The notes beneath the pieces were generated by a model. The model saw only the letters and a program-made list of their open reading frames with translations, was not told where the DNA came from and made no database searches. 64,000 nt of DNA, taken from the NCBI RefSeq assembly GCF_008973485.1, contig NZ_CP031223.1, positions 4,178,001-4,242,000 of the forward strand. Reading direction: 5' to 3'. Position numbers and translations under genes: made by a program. This document shows, in pieces, positions 44,166-52,742 of this stretch; the first letter of the stretch is position 1, and every line of letters starts with the position of its first letter. The DNA is from Psychrobacillus glaciei. Its GTDB lineage: Bacteria; Bacillota; Bacilli; Bacillales_A; Planococcaceae.

Positions 44166-45944
44166 CTATTTCGTTAATGTTTCCATTAATCCGTTTTTAA
44201 ATTTAACTAATTTTTCACCTATTGTTCCTGGTGTCGTTGCAACGATGGACTTACCATCATTCGAAACGGAGAAAGATGTTAATTCTAATTTTGTTTGTGC
44301 AATATTTTTTAACTTTTTGGTAACAATGTCCCATTCATATATAACCGAGTATCCATTACTTTCTTTGACCAAGATCATTAATTCCCCTTTTGTAGTGACA
44401 AAAAGATCTTTAATGTCTTTGCTTGAGATAAGGGTTGAAACAGCATTTTCTGGGTTAATAATTTTTACATCAGGAAGTTTATCACTCTCAGCATCTGCAC
44501 TTACGTACACAATACTTCCATTTGCTAAAAAGTTCGGGAAAACTTTGTTATCATTTGAAGTAGTTACAGGAACTGCTTTTCGTTCAACATCATCTAAGTT
44601 AATAGCATAAACTTGTTGCTCTGTACCTGTTAAATCTATTTTGTCTACCTCTGGATTTTCTCCTTCAGTAAGTGATGTACTTCCTTCTTTACCTACTACA
44701 TATAGAATCTTTTTACCGTCCATTGAAAGACGAAGATCCGTTTTGTAAGTTAATTTATCTTCAAAGATTTTTGTAATTGAACCATCTGTCACGTTAATAA
44801 AGGAAATTACTTCACTTTTATCACCTTGTAAGAAATAAATTTTTTGGCTATCATTTGACCAAACAAATTCTAACTTTACAGAGTCATCTTTTACATTTAA
44901 TCCATTTACTTTTTTATTTACTAAATCTACTAAATACACATAACCATATTCGTCTGAATAGATAGCTTGTTTTCCATTAGGAGAAACTACTAGTTCCGTT
45001 GCATTTACTGTAAATAATTCTTTTTTAGAAGAAGTATTGAAAAGTAATGAGCGACTTTCTGTTTCTGTTTCATTCGTTACTAGAACAGAATCATTGTCAA
45101 TCCATTGTGGATTGAATGTGTCACCACTTACTAGTCCTGCAGTTGAAACAAAGAACCCGTTTGGAAGTGGAAGAATATCTCCCTCAAACGCTTTTATCAA
45201 ATCGGTAAGTTCTGCATAGACGACATTTTTAACTAATATAGGATTTTCTTTTAAATTTACTGATTTATTATTTACTACCATCGCTTTATTTGATAATTTC
45301 AGTTTAATCGTTTTACCTTTTTTCGTTACTAATACTTCGTTATTATTCACCGTTGTAGAAGCAGAAAATAATTTCGCAATATCTTGTACGGAATATAATT
45401 GTTTTCCATTAACATTAAGCGCTTTTACCTTTTTATCATTTCCGTCCACTTTTAATGATTTTTCTGTCAGATTAAAAGTCCCTGAAACAGATACTAAAAG
45501 GCACTTATCGATTAATACATCACCGCCAAGTGTTTTTATGAAAGAATCTGCTTCCACAAATAACGTTTTACCTACTAATTTAGTAGGTGTGCTTAACTTG
45601 AAGTTTTTACCATTAACTACTACATTTGCAGAATCTACTTTGTAGTCCATTTTATTGACTTTTTTACCGCTATTTTTAGATACCTCATAAGTTTTTGTTT
45701 TGCTATTGTATTTCACAGTAGCAACCATTATTTGAGATAATTGATCAACCGAATATAGCTTTTTCTTGTTTAATTGTGTAAAAGAGATTACTTTTTCTTG
45801 GCCATTTACAACAATTGTTTCTTTTTGAGTATTTTGCTGCTGTTGTATAGATGATGCACTCACATGGTTTACTGCTAAAGGAGTAAATACACTTCCAGAT
45901 AACACTGCAGTAGCCATAACTAAACCTGAAATTTTACGCTTCAT
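44166..45944 (-). CDS. Secreted protein with copper-amine-oxidase-type stalk domains and beta-propeller, first gene of pst cluster
   Basis: 592 residues: signal peptide (MKRKISGLVMATAVLSGSVF...VSASS), two copper-amine-oxidase N-terminal-like (stalk) modules at ~45-150 and ~155-265 (VVNGKNFKLSTPTKLVGKTLFVEADSFIKTLGG; MVVNNKSVNLKENPILVKNVVYAELTDLIKAFEG), then a TolB/WD40-type propeller from ~285 with repeats such as VSPNGKQAIYSDEYGYVYLVDL and LSMDGKKILYVVG. No catalytic copper-oxidase core. ATG 45944 follows GGGGGAAGAG. PhoP boxes upstream and pstS 19 nt downstream tie it to phosphate starvation. Function unknown; a surface scaffold or sensor is possible. Confidence 0.85.
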   Translation of the reverse strand: MKRKISGLVMATAVLSGSVFTPLAVNHVSASSIQQQQNTQKETIVVNGQEKVISFTQLNKKKLYSVDQLSQIMVATVKYNSKTKTYEVSKNSGKKVNKMDYKVDSANVVVNGKNFKLSTPTKLVGKTLFVEADSFIKTLGGDVLIDKCLLVSVSGTFNLTEKSLKVDGNDKKVKALNVNGKQLYSVQDIAKLFSASTTVNNNEVLVTKKGKTIKLKLSNKAMVVNNKSVNLKENPILVKNVVYAELTDLIKAFEGDILPLPNGFFVSTAGLVSGDTFNPQWIDNDSVLVTNETETESRSLLFNTSSKKELFTVNATELVVSPNGKQAIYSDEYGYVYLVDLVNKKVNGLNVKDDSVKLEFVWSNDSQKIYFLQGDKSEVISFINVTDGSITKIFEDKLTYKTDLRLSMDGKKILYVVGKEGSTSLTEGENPEVDKIDLTGTEQQVYAINLDDVERKAVPVTTSNDNKVFPNFLANGSIVYVSADAESDKLPDVKIINPENAVSTLISSKDIKDLFVTTKGELMILVKESNGYSVIYEWDIVTKKLKNIAQTKLELTSFSVSNDGKSIVATTPGTIGEKLVKFKNGLMETLTK

Positions 45945-46050
45945 TTTCTCTTCCCCCATTTAGTTGCTTTCTTTTAGCAAAATCTGCCTAGCCTAGAAAC
46001 TCCCCTCTCTGTTTCCTATTAAGTTTCTAATTAGAATTTTATTCCTCAAT

Positions 46051-46100
46051 TGTTAAAGAAGTTCGATGATTTTGTAAATTTACTGTGTGCATTTTGTAAA
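46051..46100 (-). promoter_or_regulatory. PhoP (Pho) box array
   Basis: On the minus strand five hexamers occur at exact 11-nt spacing: TTTACA, CACACA, TTTACA, ATCGAA, TTAACA, each separated by 5 nt. PhoP of B. subtilis binds direct repeats of TT(A/C/T)ACA with 5-nt spacers. Three of five fit the consensus fully, and a TAAAAT -10-like hexamer lies 9 nt after the last one. The array is about 110-150 nt upstream of the stalk/propeller gene. Confidence 0.85.
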
Positions 46101-46137
46101 GAACTGTATGGAAAGATGACAGCTGTTAAACAAAAAT

Positions 46138-46178
46138 AAAAAAGCGTGGCGAGTTCTATTGAACTCACCACGCTTTTT
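46138..46178 (-). terminator. Terminator after 58-residue protein gene
   Basis: AAAAAGCGTGG/CCACGCTTTTT outer arms with GAGTTC/GAACTC inner arms and one mismatch; T run on the minus strand. Confidence 0.9.
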
Positions 46179-46183
46179 GAACA

Positions 46184-46360
46184 TTAAAGATCCTGATAAT
46201 CTCTCTGATATTTCCCGCCATCTTTTACTTCTGAGTGATACAAAGCTTTTAACGCAAAACTTTTTTCTAAATCATGTTCTTTCATAACTTCTTTTAATCG
46301 TTTAGAAAGTTCAGGACTATACTTCACTAGTTCTTCCATTTTGGATTTTGAATACTGCAT
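46184..46360 (-). CDS. 58-residue small protein
   Basis: ATG 46360 lies 9 nt after GGGGAGG, and the frame ends 6 nt before a strong terminator. The product begins MQYSKSKMEELVKYSPELSK and ends GGKYQRDYQDL; it is charged and probably helical, without membrane segments. No family recognised. The compact ribosome binding site-gene-terminator unit makes it a confident small gene. Confidence 0.75.
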   Translation of the reverse strand: MQYSKSKMEELVKYSPELSKRLKEVMKEHDLEKSFALKALYHSEVKDGGKYQRDYQDL

Positions 46361-46518
46361 AATTGGTTACCTCCCCTAAACTAAATGTCTTTATAGTATA
46401 ACACTATGGGAAAATGCCCGTGCAATTAAGAAAAGTGCGATCGATTATCAGGTGCAATCTACCAACTAAATCGTTTGCTATAATAGAGTTAAAAGCTAGA
46501 GAGAACAGAGGTGACGTA

Positions 46519-48444
46519 GTGTATAAAACGATAGGAATTCTTGCACATGTAGATGCTGGAAAAACTACTTTCTCCGAGCAGCTTCTTTATCATACACAGA
46601 CGATTAGGAAAAGAGGTCGTGTCGATCATCAAGACTCTTTCCTCGACAGTCATTCGATTGAAAAAAATAGAGGCATTACTATTTTTGCTGATCAAGGAAT
46701 ATTTACTTATCATGATTCGACCTACTATATTATTGATACTCCCGGTCATGTCGATTTCTCTCCAGAGATGGAGCGGGCAATTCAAGTGATGGACTACGCC
46801 ATTATCATTATTAGTGCAGTAGATGGCGTAGAAGGTCACACAGAAACCGTTTGGCAGTTACTTCGCAAACACCAAGTGCCAACTTTTTTCTTTATCAATA
46901 AAACCGATTATGAAGGAACTGATACAGCAAGCGTTCTAGCGGAAATTCGGTCCAATTTATCCGAAGATGTATGTGATTTGACGAATTTTTTTAACGATGA
47001 GTTAATCGAATTTATTGCAGAACGTGATGAAGAACTTTTAGAAAAGTATATGGACACTGGATACGATCAGGACATGTGGATAAGGACATTCAAACAAATG
47101 ATTCATGAAAATAAAATCTTCGCTTGTGCAAACGGTTCTGCATTAAAAGATATCGGTATCCTCGAATTTTTAGATAACCTCGATAGGTTAACAGAGACTT
47201 CCTATAATCCAGAAGATGAGTTTTCTGCACAGGTGTATAAAATTCGCCATGATGAAAGTGGAAATCGAGTCACTTTTCTTAAATTATTGAGTGGGAAGCT
47301 AAAAGTTCGGGATGAAGTGAAGTATGATAAACAAACCGAGAAAATTACGCAAATTCGATTATATAATGGAAGTAAATTTAAACCCGTTGATCATGCAATT
47401 GCTGGTGAATTAGTTGCGGTAACTGGGTTAACCGCTGCCTCCATTGGAGATGGAATTGGAGCTAACTATACCAAGGTAGCATTCGAAATGATTCCGACTT
47501 TAAAATCAAAGGTCATCTTTGATGCTTCTATTCATATCAAAGAAGTATTGCGTTGTTTTAAACTTTTATATGCGGAAGATCCTTCTTTACGTGTCTATTG
47601 GGATGAGCATTTTCAAGAAATTCATGTACATGTAATGGGTGTCATTCAACTGGAGGTATTGGAGCAAATTGTTCTAGAGCGTTTCCTCTTCCACGTATCC
47701 TTTGGCGAACCTAGAATTCTTTATAAAGAGACAATCGCCAATGCTGTTAAAGGTTATGGTCACTTTGAGCCGTTAAAACATTATGCAGAAGTACATTTAT
47801 TAATCGAGCCTACTAAACGTGGAAGCGGGATTTCTTTTGAAAATGTATGTCACGCGAATGATTTATCGATTGGCAATCAAAACTTAATCCGCCATCATTC
47901 ATTGGAACGGGAACATCATGGGTTACTAGCCGGTTCTGCATTAACTGATGTAAAAGTTACACTGCTTACTGGTCGGGGGCATAATGAACATACATCCGGT
48001 GGAGACTTTAGAGAAGCAACTTACAGAGCTTTGAGACAAGGTCTAGAGAAAGCTCAAAATGTCTTACTAGAACCATTTTACGACTACAAAATTAAAGTAG
48101 AGATGGATCTTATTGGACGAGTCTTATCGGACATTCAACAAGCACATGGAACCTTTGAATCACCAGAAAATATAGGAGACAAAGTAATTGTAAAAGGACG
48201 AGTTCCCGTTGCAACTTTTATGAATTATAGTACAGTTTTCGCTTCTTTCACTCGTGGGAAAGGAACACTTAATTTATTATTTGGCGGATACGATCGATGC
48301 CATAACTCAGAAGAAGTCATGGAAAAAATTAGCTATAATAAAGAGGCAGATCCCGAATATACATCCACTTCTATATTTTGTGCAAAAGGAAAAGGGTATA
48401 AAGTTCCATGGGATGAAGCGGAGGAAGCAATGCATTGTCTTTAG
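46519..48444 (+). CDS. TetM/EF-G-like translational GTPase (ribosomal protection family)
   Basis: 641-residue GTPase, the size of TetM (639). G1 is LAHVDAGKTT, G3 is DTPGHVDF and G4 is NKTD; the EF-G-like domains II-V follow, with a short C-terminal helix. It is related to the Tet(M/O/W) and Otr group, but the domain IV tip region (LLTGRGHNEHTSGGDFREATYRAL) differs from the TetM YSPVST tip, so tetracycline protection is not assured. GTG 46519 (GAGGTG 5 nt upstream) is preferred over a longer reading from 46414. Confidence 0.87.
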   Translation: MYKTIGILAHVDAGKTTFSEQLLYHTQTIRKRGRVDHQDSFLDSHSIEKNRGITIFADQGIFTYHDSTYYIIDTPGHVDFSPEMERAIQVMDYAIIIISAVDGVEGHTETVWQLLRKHQVPTFFFINKTDYEGTDTASVLAEIRSNLSEDVCDLTNFFNDELIEFIAERDEELLEKYMDTGYDQDMWIRTFKQMIHENKIFACANGSALKDIGILEFLDNLDRLTETSYNPEDEFSAQVYKIRHDESGNRVTFLKLLSGKLKVRDEVKYDKQTEKITQIRLYNGSKFKPVDHAIAGELVAVTGLTAASIGDGIGANYTKVAFEMIPTLKSKVIFDASIHIKEVLRCFKLLYAEDPSLRVYWDEHFQEIHVHVMGVIQLEVLEQIVLERFLFHVSFGEPRILYKETIANAVKGYGHFEPLKHYAEVHLLIEPTKRGSGISFENVCHANDLSIGNQNLIRHHSLEREHHGLLAGSALTDVKVTLLTGRGHNEHTSGGDFREATYRALRQGLEKAQNVLLEPFYDYKIKVEMDLIGRVLSDIQQAHGTFESPENIGDKVIVKGRVPVATFMNYSTVFASFTRGKGTLNLLFGGYDRCHNSEEVMEKISYNKEADPEYTSTSIFCAKGKGYKVPWDEAEEAMHCL

Positions 48445-48505
48445 ACTGATGGGAAATACTTTCATTCAGTCTAAAATATATTTCAAATCTAAGGAGGAAT
48501 TGCTA

Positions 48506-48985
48506 ATGATTGCAACGATTCAAAAAGAAGATGAAGTCTACACCGCACATTACGAACGGTATTTTCACCATCCGGTAGAGAAGGTTTGGTCGATGCTGAC
48601 TGATAACGAGCAGCTACAACAATGGTTCACGGAACTTGAAGTTGTTGATTTACGAAAAGATGGCTTAATCAAATTTGATATGCAAGATGGAACTTTCATT
48701 GATTTGAAGATACTGGATTTTGACCTTTTGAATGTTTTAGCTTTTGAATGGGGTAAAGATGTTGCAAGATTCAAGTTGTCCCCTCATTTAGAAGGATGCC
48801 AATTAGTTTTTATCGAAACGCTGTCTTCTTTCACAGAACAAACCATCAAAGATTTAGCGGGATGGCATGTTTGTTTTGATGTAATCAAAGCAATTTTAGA
48901 TGGCCGAACAATTGAATCTAGAAACGATAGTTGGAAATCTTGGTATGTGAAATACGAGGAACTTCTGGAGCCCTTTATGAAATAA
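48506..48985 (+). CDS. AHSA1/SRPBCC domain protein
   Basis: 159-residue START-like protein. N-terminal HYERYFHHPVEKVWSMLTDNEQLQQWF and C-terminal GWHVCFDVIKAIL are AHSA1 signatures. Unlike the gene at 11946 it has no ArsR partner. AAGGAGG is 7 nt before ATG. It lies 61 nt after the TetM-like gene and may share its transcript. R1 repeat copy 4 starts at its stop codon. Confidence 0.87.
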   Translation: MIATIQKEDEVYTAHYERYFHHPVEKVWSMLTDNEQLQQWFTELEVVDLRKDGLIKFDMQDGTFIDLKILDFDLLNVLAFEWGKDVARFKLSPHLEGCQLVFIETLSSFTEQTIKDLAGWHVCFDVIKAILDGRTIESRNDSWKSWYVKYEELLEPFMK

Positions 48986-49150
48986 GAAAAGTGCAAGCGT
49001 CCTTTAAGCGCATCTTGTCTTTATTATTTCCAGAGTGCTTTGGACAAAACATAAACTACACTATTACCGTTGGAATTTTTGTGGATTGAGAAGTGAATGC
49101 GTCACTTCTCAATCCGCTTTTTTCGGTAATCTTGTGGCGGATGTTAATAT
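48986..49150 (+). repeat. R1 intergenic repeat, copy 4 (3' truncated)
   Basis: About 165 bp matching the R1 5' half, including GTGCAAGCGTCCTTTAAG, TGCTTTGGAC and TAATCTTGTGGCGGATGTT. It starts at the first base after the SRPBCC stop codon. The hairpin at 49081-49117 has 16-nt arms with one G-U pair and a T run. The match ends after GGCGGATGTT, where copies 1 and 3 continue. Confidence 0.88.
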
Positions 49151-49199
49151 CCTAAATTCATTTATCTTAATGCGCAAACAAGATGGGCGAAAGAGTTAT

Positions 49200-49805
49200 T
49201 TATTCGCACCGAAAAACTACAAAATGTTCATTGCTATTTTGCTCATATAATTCGGGTACTTTCACTTCTTTAAACAATTCAAAAGGAGTATTTATTTCAA
49301 GAAATTGAATATAATCCGAAGTAGGATAATACAAGATAACATCGACCGAACGCGGGTAATTTTCAATCGATAAAAGAATGTTATCGATTACCTTTTGAAA
49401 GATTTGAATAGAAAATGGATTAAAGAAGTAAAAACGATTATCTTTAAAATCCACCTTGTATTCCTCCGCTAGCATTCGTTCAAATCCAATTGATGCTCTT
49501 GTTTGCTTGGATCTACCCATGTAACTTGCTAAGTTTTCCATCGATTCCTGATATAGTTGTCCACTCATTTCGACCCCTGTAACTGATACATGCAGATGAT
49601 GATGTATATAAAAAGGAAATCGGCCTTTTCCGCAACCGAAATCTACAAATTTATCACTCGAATTACATGTATACTCATTGAAAAGAGCTTCTAACGCTAT
49701 GTAAGGGGTTGCTTCATAACGATTATAATGTGCAGATTGGTGCTGCCACTCCCTTATACCCTCTGTTTTAATACGAAGCAACCGATCGTGATCTTGTTCT
49801 TTCAT
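49200..49805 (-). CDS. Class I SAM-dependent methyltransferase
   Basis: 201 residues with motif I FVDFGCGKGRFPFYIH and acidic motif II (VTGVEMS). The post-motif region FYFFNPFSIQIFQKVIDNI resembles small cytoplasmic methyltransferases of Bacillales with unknown substrate. GGAGG lies 5 nt from ATG. It is encoded just downstream of yeiH on the same strand (12-nt gap). Confidence 0.85.
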   Translation of the reverse strand: MKEQDHDRLLRIKTEGIREWQHQSAHYNRYEATPYIALEALFNEYTCNSSDKFVDFGCGKGRFPFYIHHHLHVSVTGVEMSGQLYQESMENLASYMGRSKQTRASIGFERMLAEEYKVDFKDNRFYFFNPFSIQIFQKVIDNILLSIENYPRSVDVILYYPTSDYIQFLEINTPFELFKEVKVPELYEQNSNEHFVVFRCE

Positions 49806-49817
49806 TGCATCCTCCTT

Positions 49818-50819
49818 CTAAACATTTAGATGAAAAACAAACACAAGAATATATCCAAGAATGGATAAAAAGACAGAACCGATGAGACCAGCTACAAAAG
49901 GTTTTACGCCTAACTTTCTAAATGTTTTAATGTTTATGTTTAATCCTAATCCCGCCATTGCCATTGCTATTAGCAGATATGCTACTAAGACAAGAAAACT
50001 GGCAAATGATTCTGGGAATATTCCAAGTGTATGAATACCGCTCATCACAAGAAATCCAATAATGAACCAAGGGATACTAGACATTGAAAATTTACTTTTC
50101 TCTCCGTCTTTTTCTCTTCTTTGCATGATAAATCCTATCACTAAAGCAATCGGAACTAACAATGCAACGCGAGTTAGCTTTACAATGACAGCTAAATCTA
50201 CTGCTTCACTTCCCCCTGGAGCTGCCGCTGCAATAACATGGGCAATTTCATGAAGAGTTCCTCCGGCAAAAACACCGTATCCTTTAGCAGTTAAATTTAG
50301 TATAGGATAAATAAAAGTATATACTAACGTAAATAACGTACCAAGTATAGCAATTGTTGCAACGCCGATAGCTGTTTCATCATCGTTAGCTTTTACTTGT
50401 GGTGCAATTGCTACGACCGCCGCTGCTCCACAAATAGCTGTGCCACAAGCTGTTAAAATACCTAATTTCTTATCTACACCAAATAGTCTGGTTAAGCCAT
50501 ACACAACGAATAGGGCAAATATAATATTAATAAGTGCTATAAAAAAAACGCTTAAACCAGCATCATAAATATCAGCTAGATTTAATCTCATACCCAATAA
50601 AATAATTCCTAGTCGTAATAACTTTTTACTTGAAAATGTCACTCCCTGTTGGAATTGTGCTGGAACACCAATTGTTGCACTCCAAATCATCCCTAAAATT
50701 ATGGCAATTACTAATTGCCCCATTATAGATAAAAACGGAATTCCTGCTAACAGTTTTGCTATTAACGCAATGATTAAAGTAATTCCTATACCGTAAAAGA
50801 AATGTATATTCTTATTCAT
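49818..50819 (-). CDS. YeiH-family putative sulfate/anion exporter (UPF0324)
   Basis: 333-residue membrane protein with about ten helices. GTAICGAAAVVAIAPQVKANDDETAIGVATIAILGT and GVFAGGTLHEIAHVIAAA are the family signatures. ATG 50819 follows AAAGGAGG by 11 nt; a longer reading overlaps the divergent regulator gene and is rejected. It is transcribed divergently from a LysR gene, the usual arrangement (YeiE/YeiH, CysL-like). Confidence 0.9.
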   Translation of the reverse strand: MNKNIHFFYGIGITLIIALIAKLLAGIPFLSIMGQLVIAIILGMIWSATIGVPAQFQQGVTFSSKKLLRLGIILLGMRLNLADIYDAGLSVFFIALINIIFALFVVYGLTRLFGVDKKLGILTACGTAICGAAAVVAIAPQVKANDDETAIGVATIAILGTLFTLVYTFIYPILNLTAKGYGVFAGGTLHEIAHVIAAAAPGGSEAVDLAVIVKLTRVALLVPIALVIGFIMQRREKDGEKSKFSMSSIPWFIIGFLVMSGIHTLGIFPESFASFLVLVAYLLIAMAMAGLGLNINIKTFRKLGVKPFVAGLIGSVFLSILGYILVFVFHLNV

Positions 50820-50932
50820 CTTAAAAGTATCCTCCTTTATATTTAAGTTCACTATACGTTTTTCCTCATTATTAGTAAAATACATATATATAATGATTTC
50901 AATTAATAATTTTAATGAAGGAGTCATGATTA

Positions 50933-51868
50933 ATGAACTATGATGCACTAAAAACTTTTGTGACACTGGCGGAAGTTAAAAACTTTACAAAAACTGCGAC
51001 GCTCCTTCATATATCTCAGCCAAGTGTTAGTGTCCATATAAAAAATTTAGAAGCAGAATTTCAAACAGAATTGTTCATAAGGTCCCCCAAATTATTAAAA
51101 ATTACTCCTTCTGGAGAAATATTGTATGAACGAGCTAAACAAATGCTTTCTATGTATGAGCAAACCCAAAAAGATATTCTAGAACATCAACATGAAATTA
51201 GAGGTAAATTAATCATTGGGGCAAGTTTTACAATAGGAGAATACATTCTCCCTTCCTTAATCATTGAACTTCATTCCCAGCATCCAAGTCTTGAGTTGGA
51301 AGTATTTATTGGGAATACGGAAGACATTGTTCAATCCGTTCGATTATTCAAAGTAGATATCGGGCTAATAGAAGGACAAACAAATGATAAAGAACTACAA
51401 GTAGAACCTTTTATGGAAGATGAATTATTTATTGTTAGCTCTTCTCATCATCCACTTGCTTTAAAAAAGTCGCTTACTATCAATGATCTTCAAAATCAGA
51501 AGTGGTTTATGAGGGAGGAAGGTTCAGGAACACGCGAATACCTAAAACATGTAATACGTTCCAACGGATTGAAAGCAGAATCTATAGTCACTATCAATAG
51601 CAATCAAGGAATTAAAGAAATGGTTACTCTTAGCAAGGAAGGTCTATCCCTATTATCTATTCATACAATTTATAAAGAAGTTAAACAACAAGATTTAGCT
51701 ATTCTTCATCTTAACCAACTAGCTTTTAAACGCACTTTTTCATGTATATGTGCTCCAATTATGGAAACGAAAAGACATGTTTTAGCATTTAAAAACGTCT
51801 TAATGAATAAAGAATATAAACCGCTTCTTACTATGCCTTTGGAAAGTGAAAAAAAACCTTCGACCTGA
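50933..51868 (+). CDS. LysR-family transcriptional regulator (CysL/YeiE-like)
   Basis: 311 residues: N-terminal winged HTH (LKTFVTLAEVKNFTKTATLLHISQPSVSVHIKNLEAEF) and C-terminal periplasmic-binding-type effector domain. It probably controls the divergent yeiH gene from the 113-bp intergenic region, which holds an AT-rich stretch around 50880-50900. AAGGAG is 9 nt before ATG. Confidence 0.92.
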   Translation: MNYDALKTFVTLAEVKNFTKTATLLHISQPSVSVHIKNLEAEFQTELFIRSPKLLKITPSGEILYERAKQMLSMYEQTQKDILEHQHEIRGKLIIGASFTIGEYILPSLIIELHSQHPSLELEVFIGNTEDIVQSVRLFKVDIGLIEGQTNDKELQVEPFMEDELFIVSSSHHPLALKKSLTINDLQNQKWFMREEGSGTREYLKHVIRSNGLKAESIVTINSNQGIKEMVTLSKEGLSLLSIHTIYKEVKQQDLAILHLNQLAFKRTFSCICAPIMETKRHVLAFKNVLMNKEYKPLLTMPLESEKKPST

Positions 51869-51895
51869 TATATATCAGGTCGAAGGCACTTTTTT
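51851..51895. terminator. Bidirectional terminator overlapping LysR stop codon
   Basis: Perfect 30-bp palindrome (51857-51886; arms CCTTCGACCTGATAT and its complement) with A run before and T run after. It lies between convergent genes and includes the LysR stop codon. Confidence 0.92.
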
Positions 51896-52703
51896 AAGCT
51901 TGTTGTGATTTTTTCATTAGTTCTTTGAAGTCTGGTACAGTTGGGTTAGCGAGATAATGGCCACCCTCCACTTGAATTGTTTGTCCAGTAATGAATTTAG
52001 ATTCATCTGAAGCTAAAAACAACACAGTGTTCCCAATATCGTCTGCCTCACCATGATATGGAAGTGCATTATATTTTCCGAAAATATCTAATAGAGCTGG
52101 AGGTAAATTATTTTTAGCTGCCGGTGTTAAAATAAGGCCTGGTGCAACTCCATTACAACGAATATTATCTCTACCATATTGAGTCGCAATATACTTTGTC
52201 AACTGAACAACTGCAGCTTTTGACGCTCCATATGCAGAGCGTACTGAATCTGATGCAAATGCTGCCATGGAAGCTGTATTTATTATAGAACCACCACCAG
52301 CTTTTATCATATGTGGAATAGCGAAACGGCTACCTAGTAACACACTTTTCGTATTTACGTTCATTAATCTATCCCACTCATCTAGGTCCATATTCACAAC
52401 ATCTAAATCCTTTTTAAGATTTGTCATACCAACATTGTTATACAAAACCGTTAGGGAACCGTAATGATCTACAGTAAATTCAACTGCTTCTTTTATAGAT
52501 TCTTCTTTAGATGCATCTAAGAATATACTTACTGCTTCTCCACCTTGACTTTTAATATTTTCCGCTGCTTCTTTCGCACCGTCTACATTAAAATCTGCAA
52601 TGACAACTTTTGCTCCTTCTTTTGCTAAAAGTTGCGCAGTTGACAATCCAATACCTGATGCTCCACCTGTTACTAATGCTACTTTACCTTGTACACGATT
52701 CAT
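51894..52703 (-). CDS. SDR family oxidoreductase
   Basis: 269-residue short-chain dehydrogenase. TGGASGIG, NNVG, catalytic Ser in TASM, YGASK and GQTIQVEGGHY. Asp in IADFNVD after beta2 suggests NAD(H). ATG 52703 is 8 nt from GAGGAG. It lies ~40 nt downstream of a second SDR gene on the same strand; together they may act in one catabolic route. Confidence 0.92.
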   Translation of the reverse strand: MNRVQGKVALVTGGASGIGLSTAQLLAKEGAKVVIADFNVDGAKEAAENIKSQGGEAVSIFLDASKEESIKEAVEFTVDHYGSLTVLYNNVGMTNLKKDLDVVNMDLDEWDRLMNVNTKSVLLGSRFAIPHMIKAGGGSIINTASMAAFASDSVRSAYGASKAAVVQLTKYIATQYGRDNIRCNGVAPGLILTPAAKNNLPPALLDIFGKYNALPYHGEADDIGNTVLFLASDESKFITGQTIQVEGGHYLANPTVPDFKELMKKSQQA

Positions 52704-52742
52704 AATAATTTCTCCTCTTTTGTCCAAATTTATCATTATAAT

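Noticed and set aside
45840..45960. Copper amine oxidase enzyme call for the gene at 44166
   Set aside because: Only the stalk-type N-terminal modules are present; the topaquinone catalytic domain is absent.
46414..46518. 35-codon N-terminal extension of the TetM-like protein
   Set aside because: Does not resemble the family, which begins at KTIGILAHVDAGKTT; GTG 46519 has a proper ribosome binding site.
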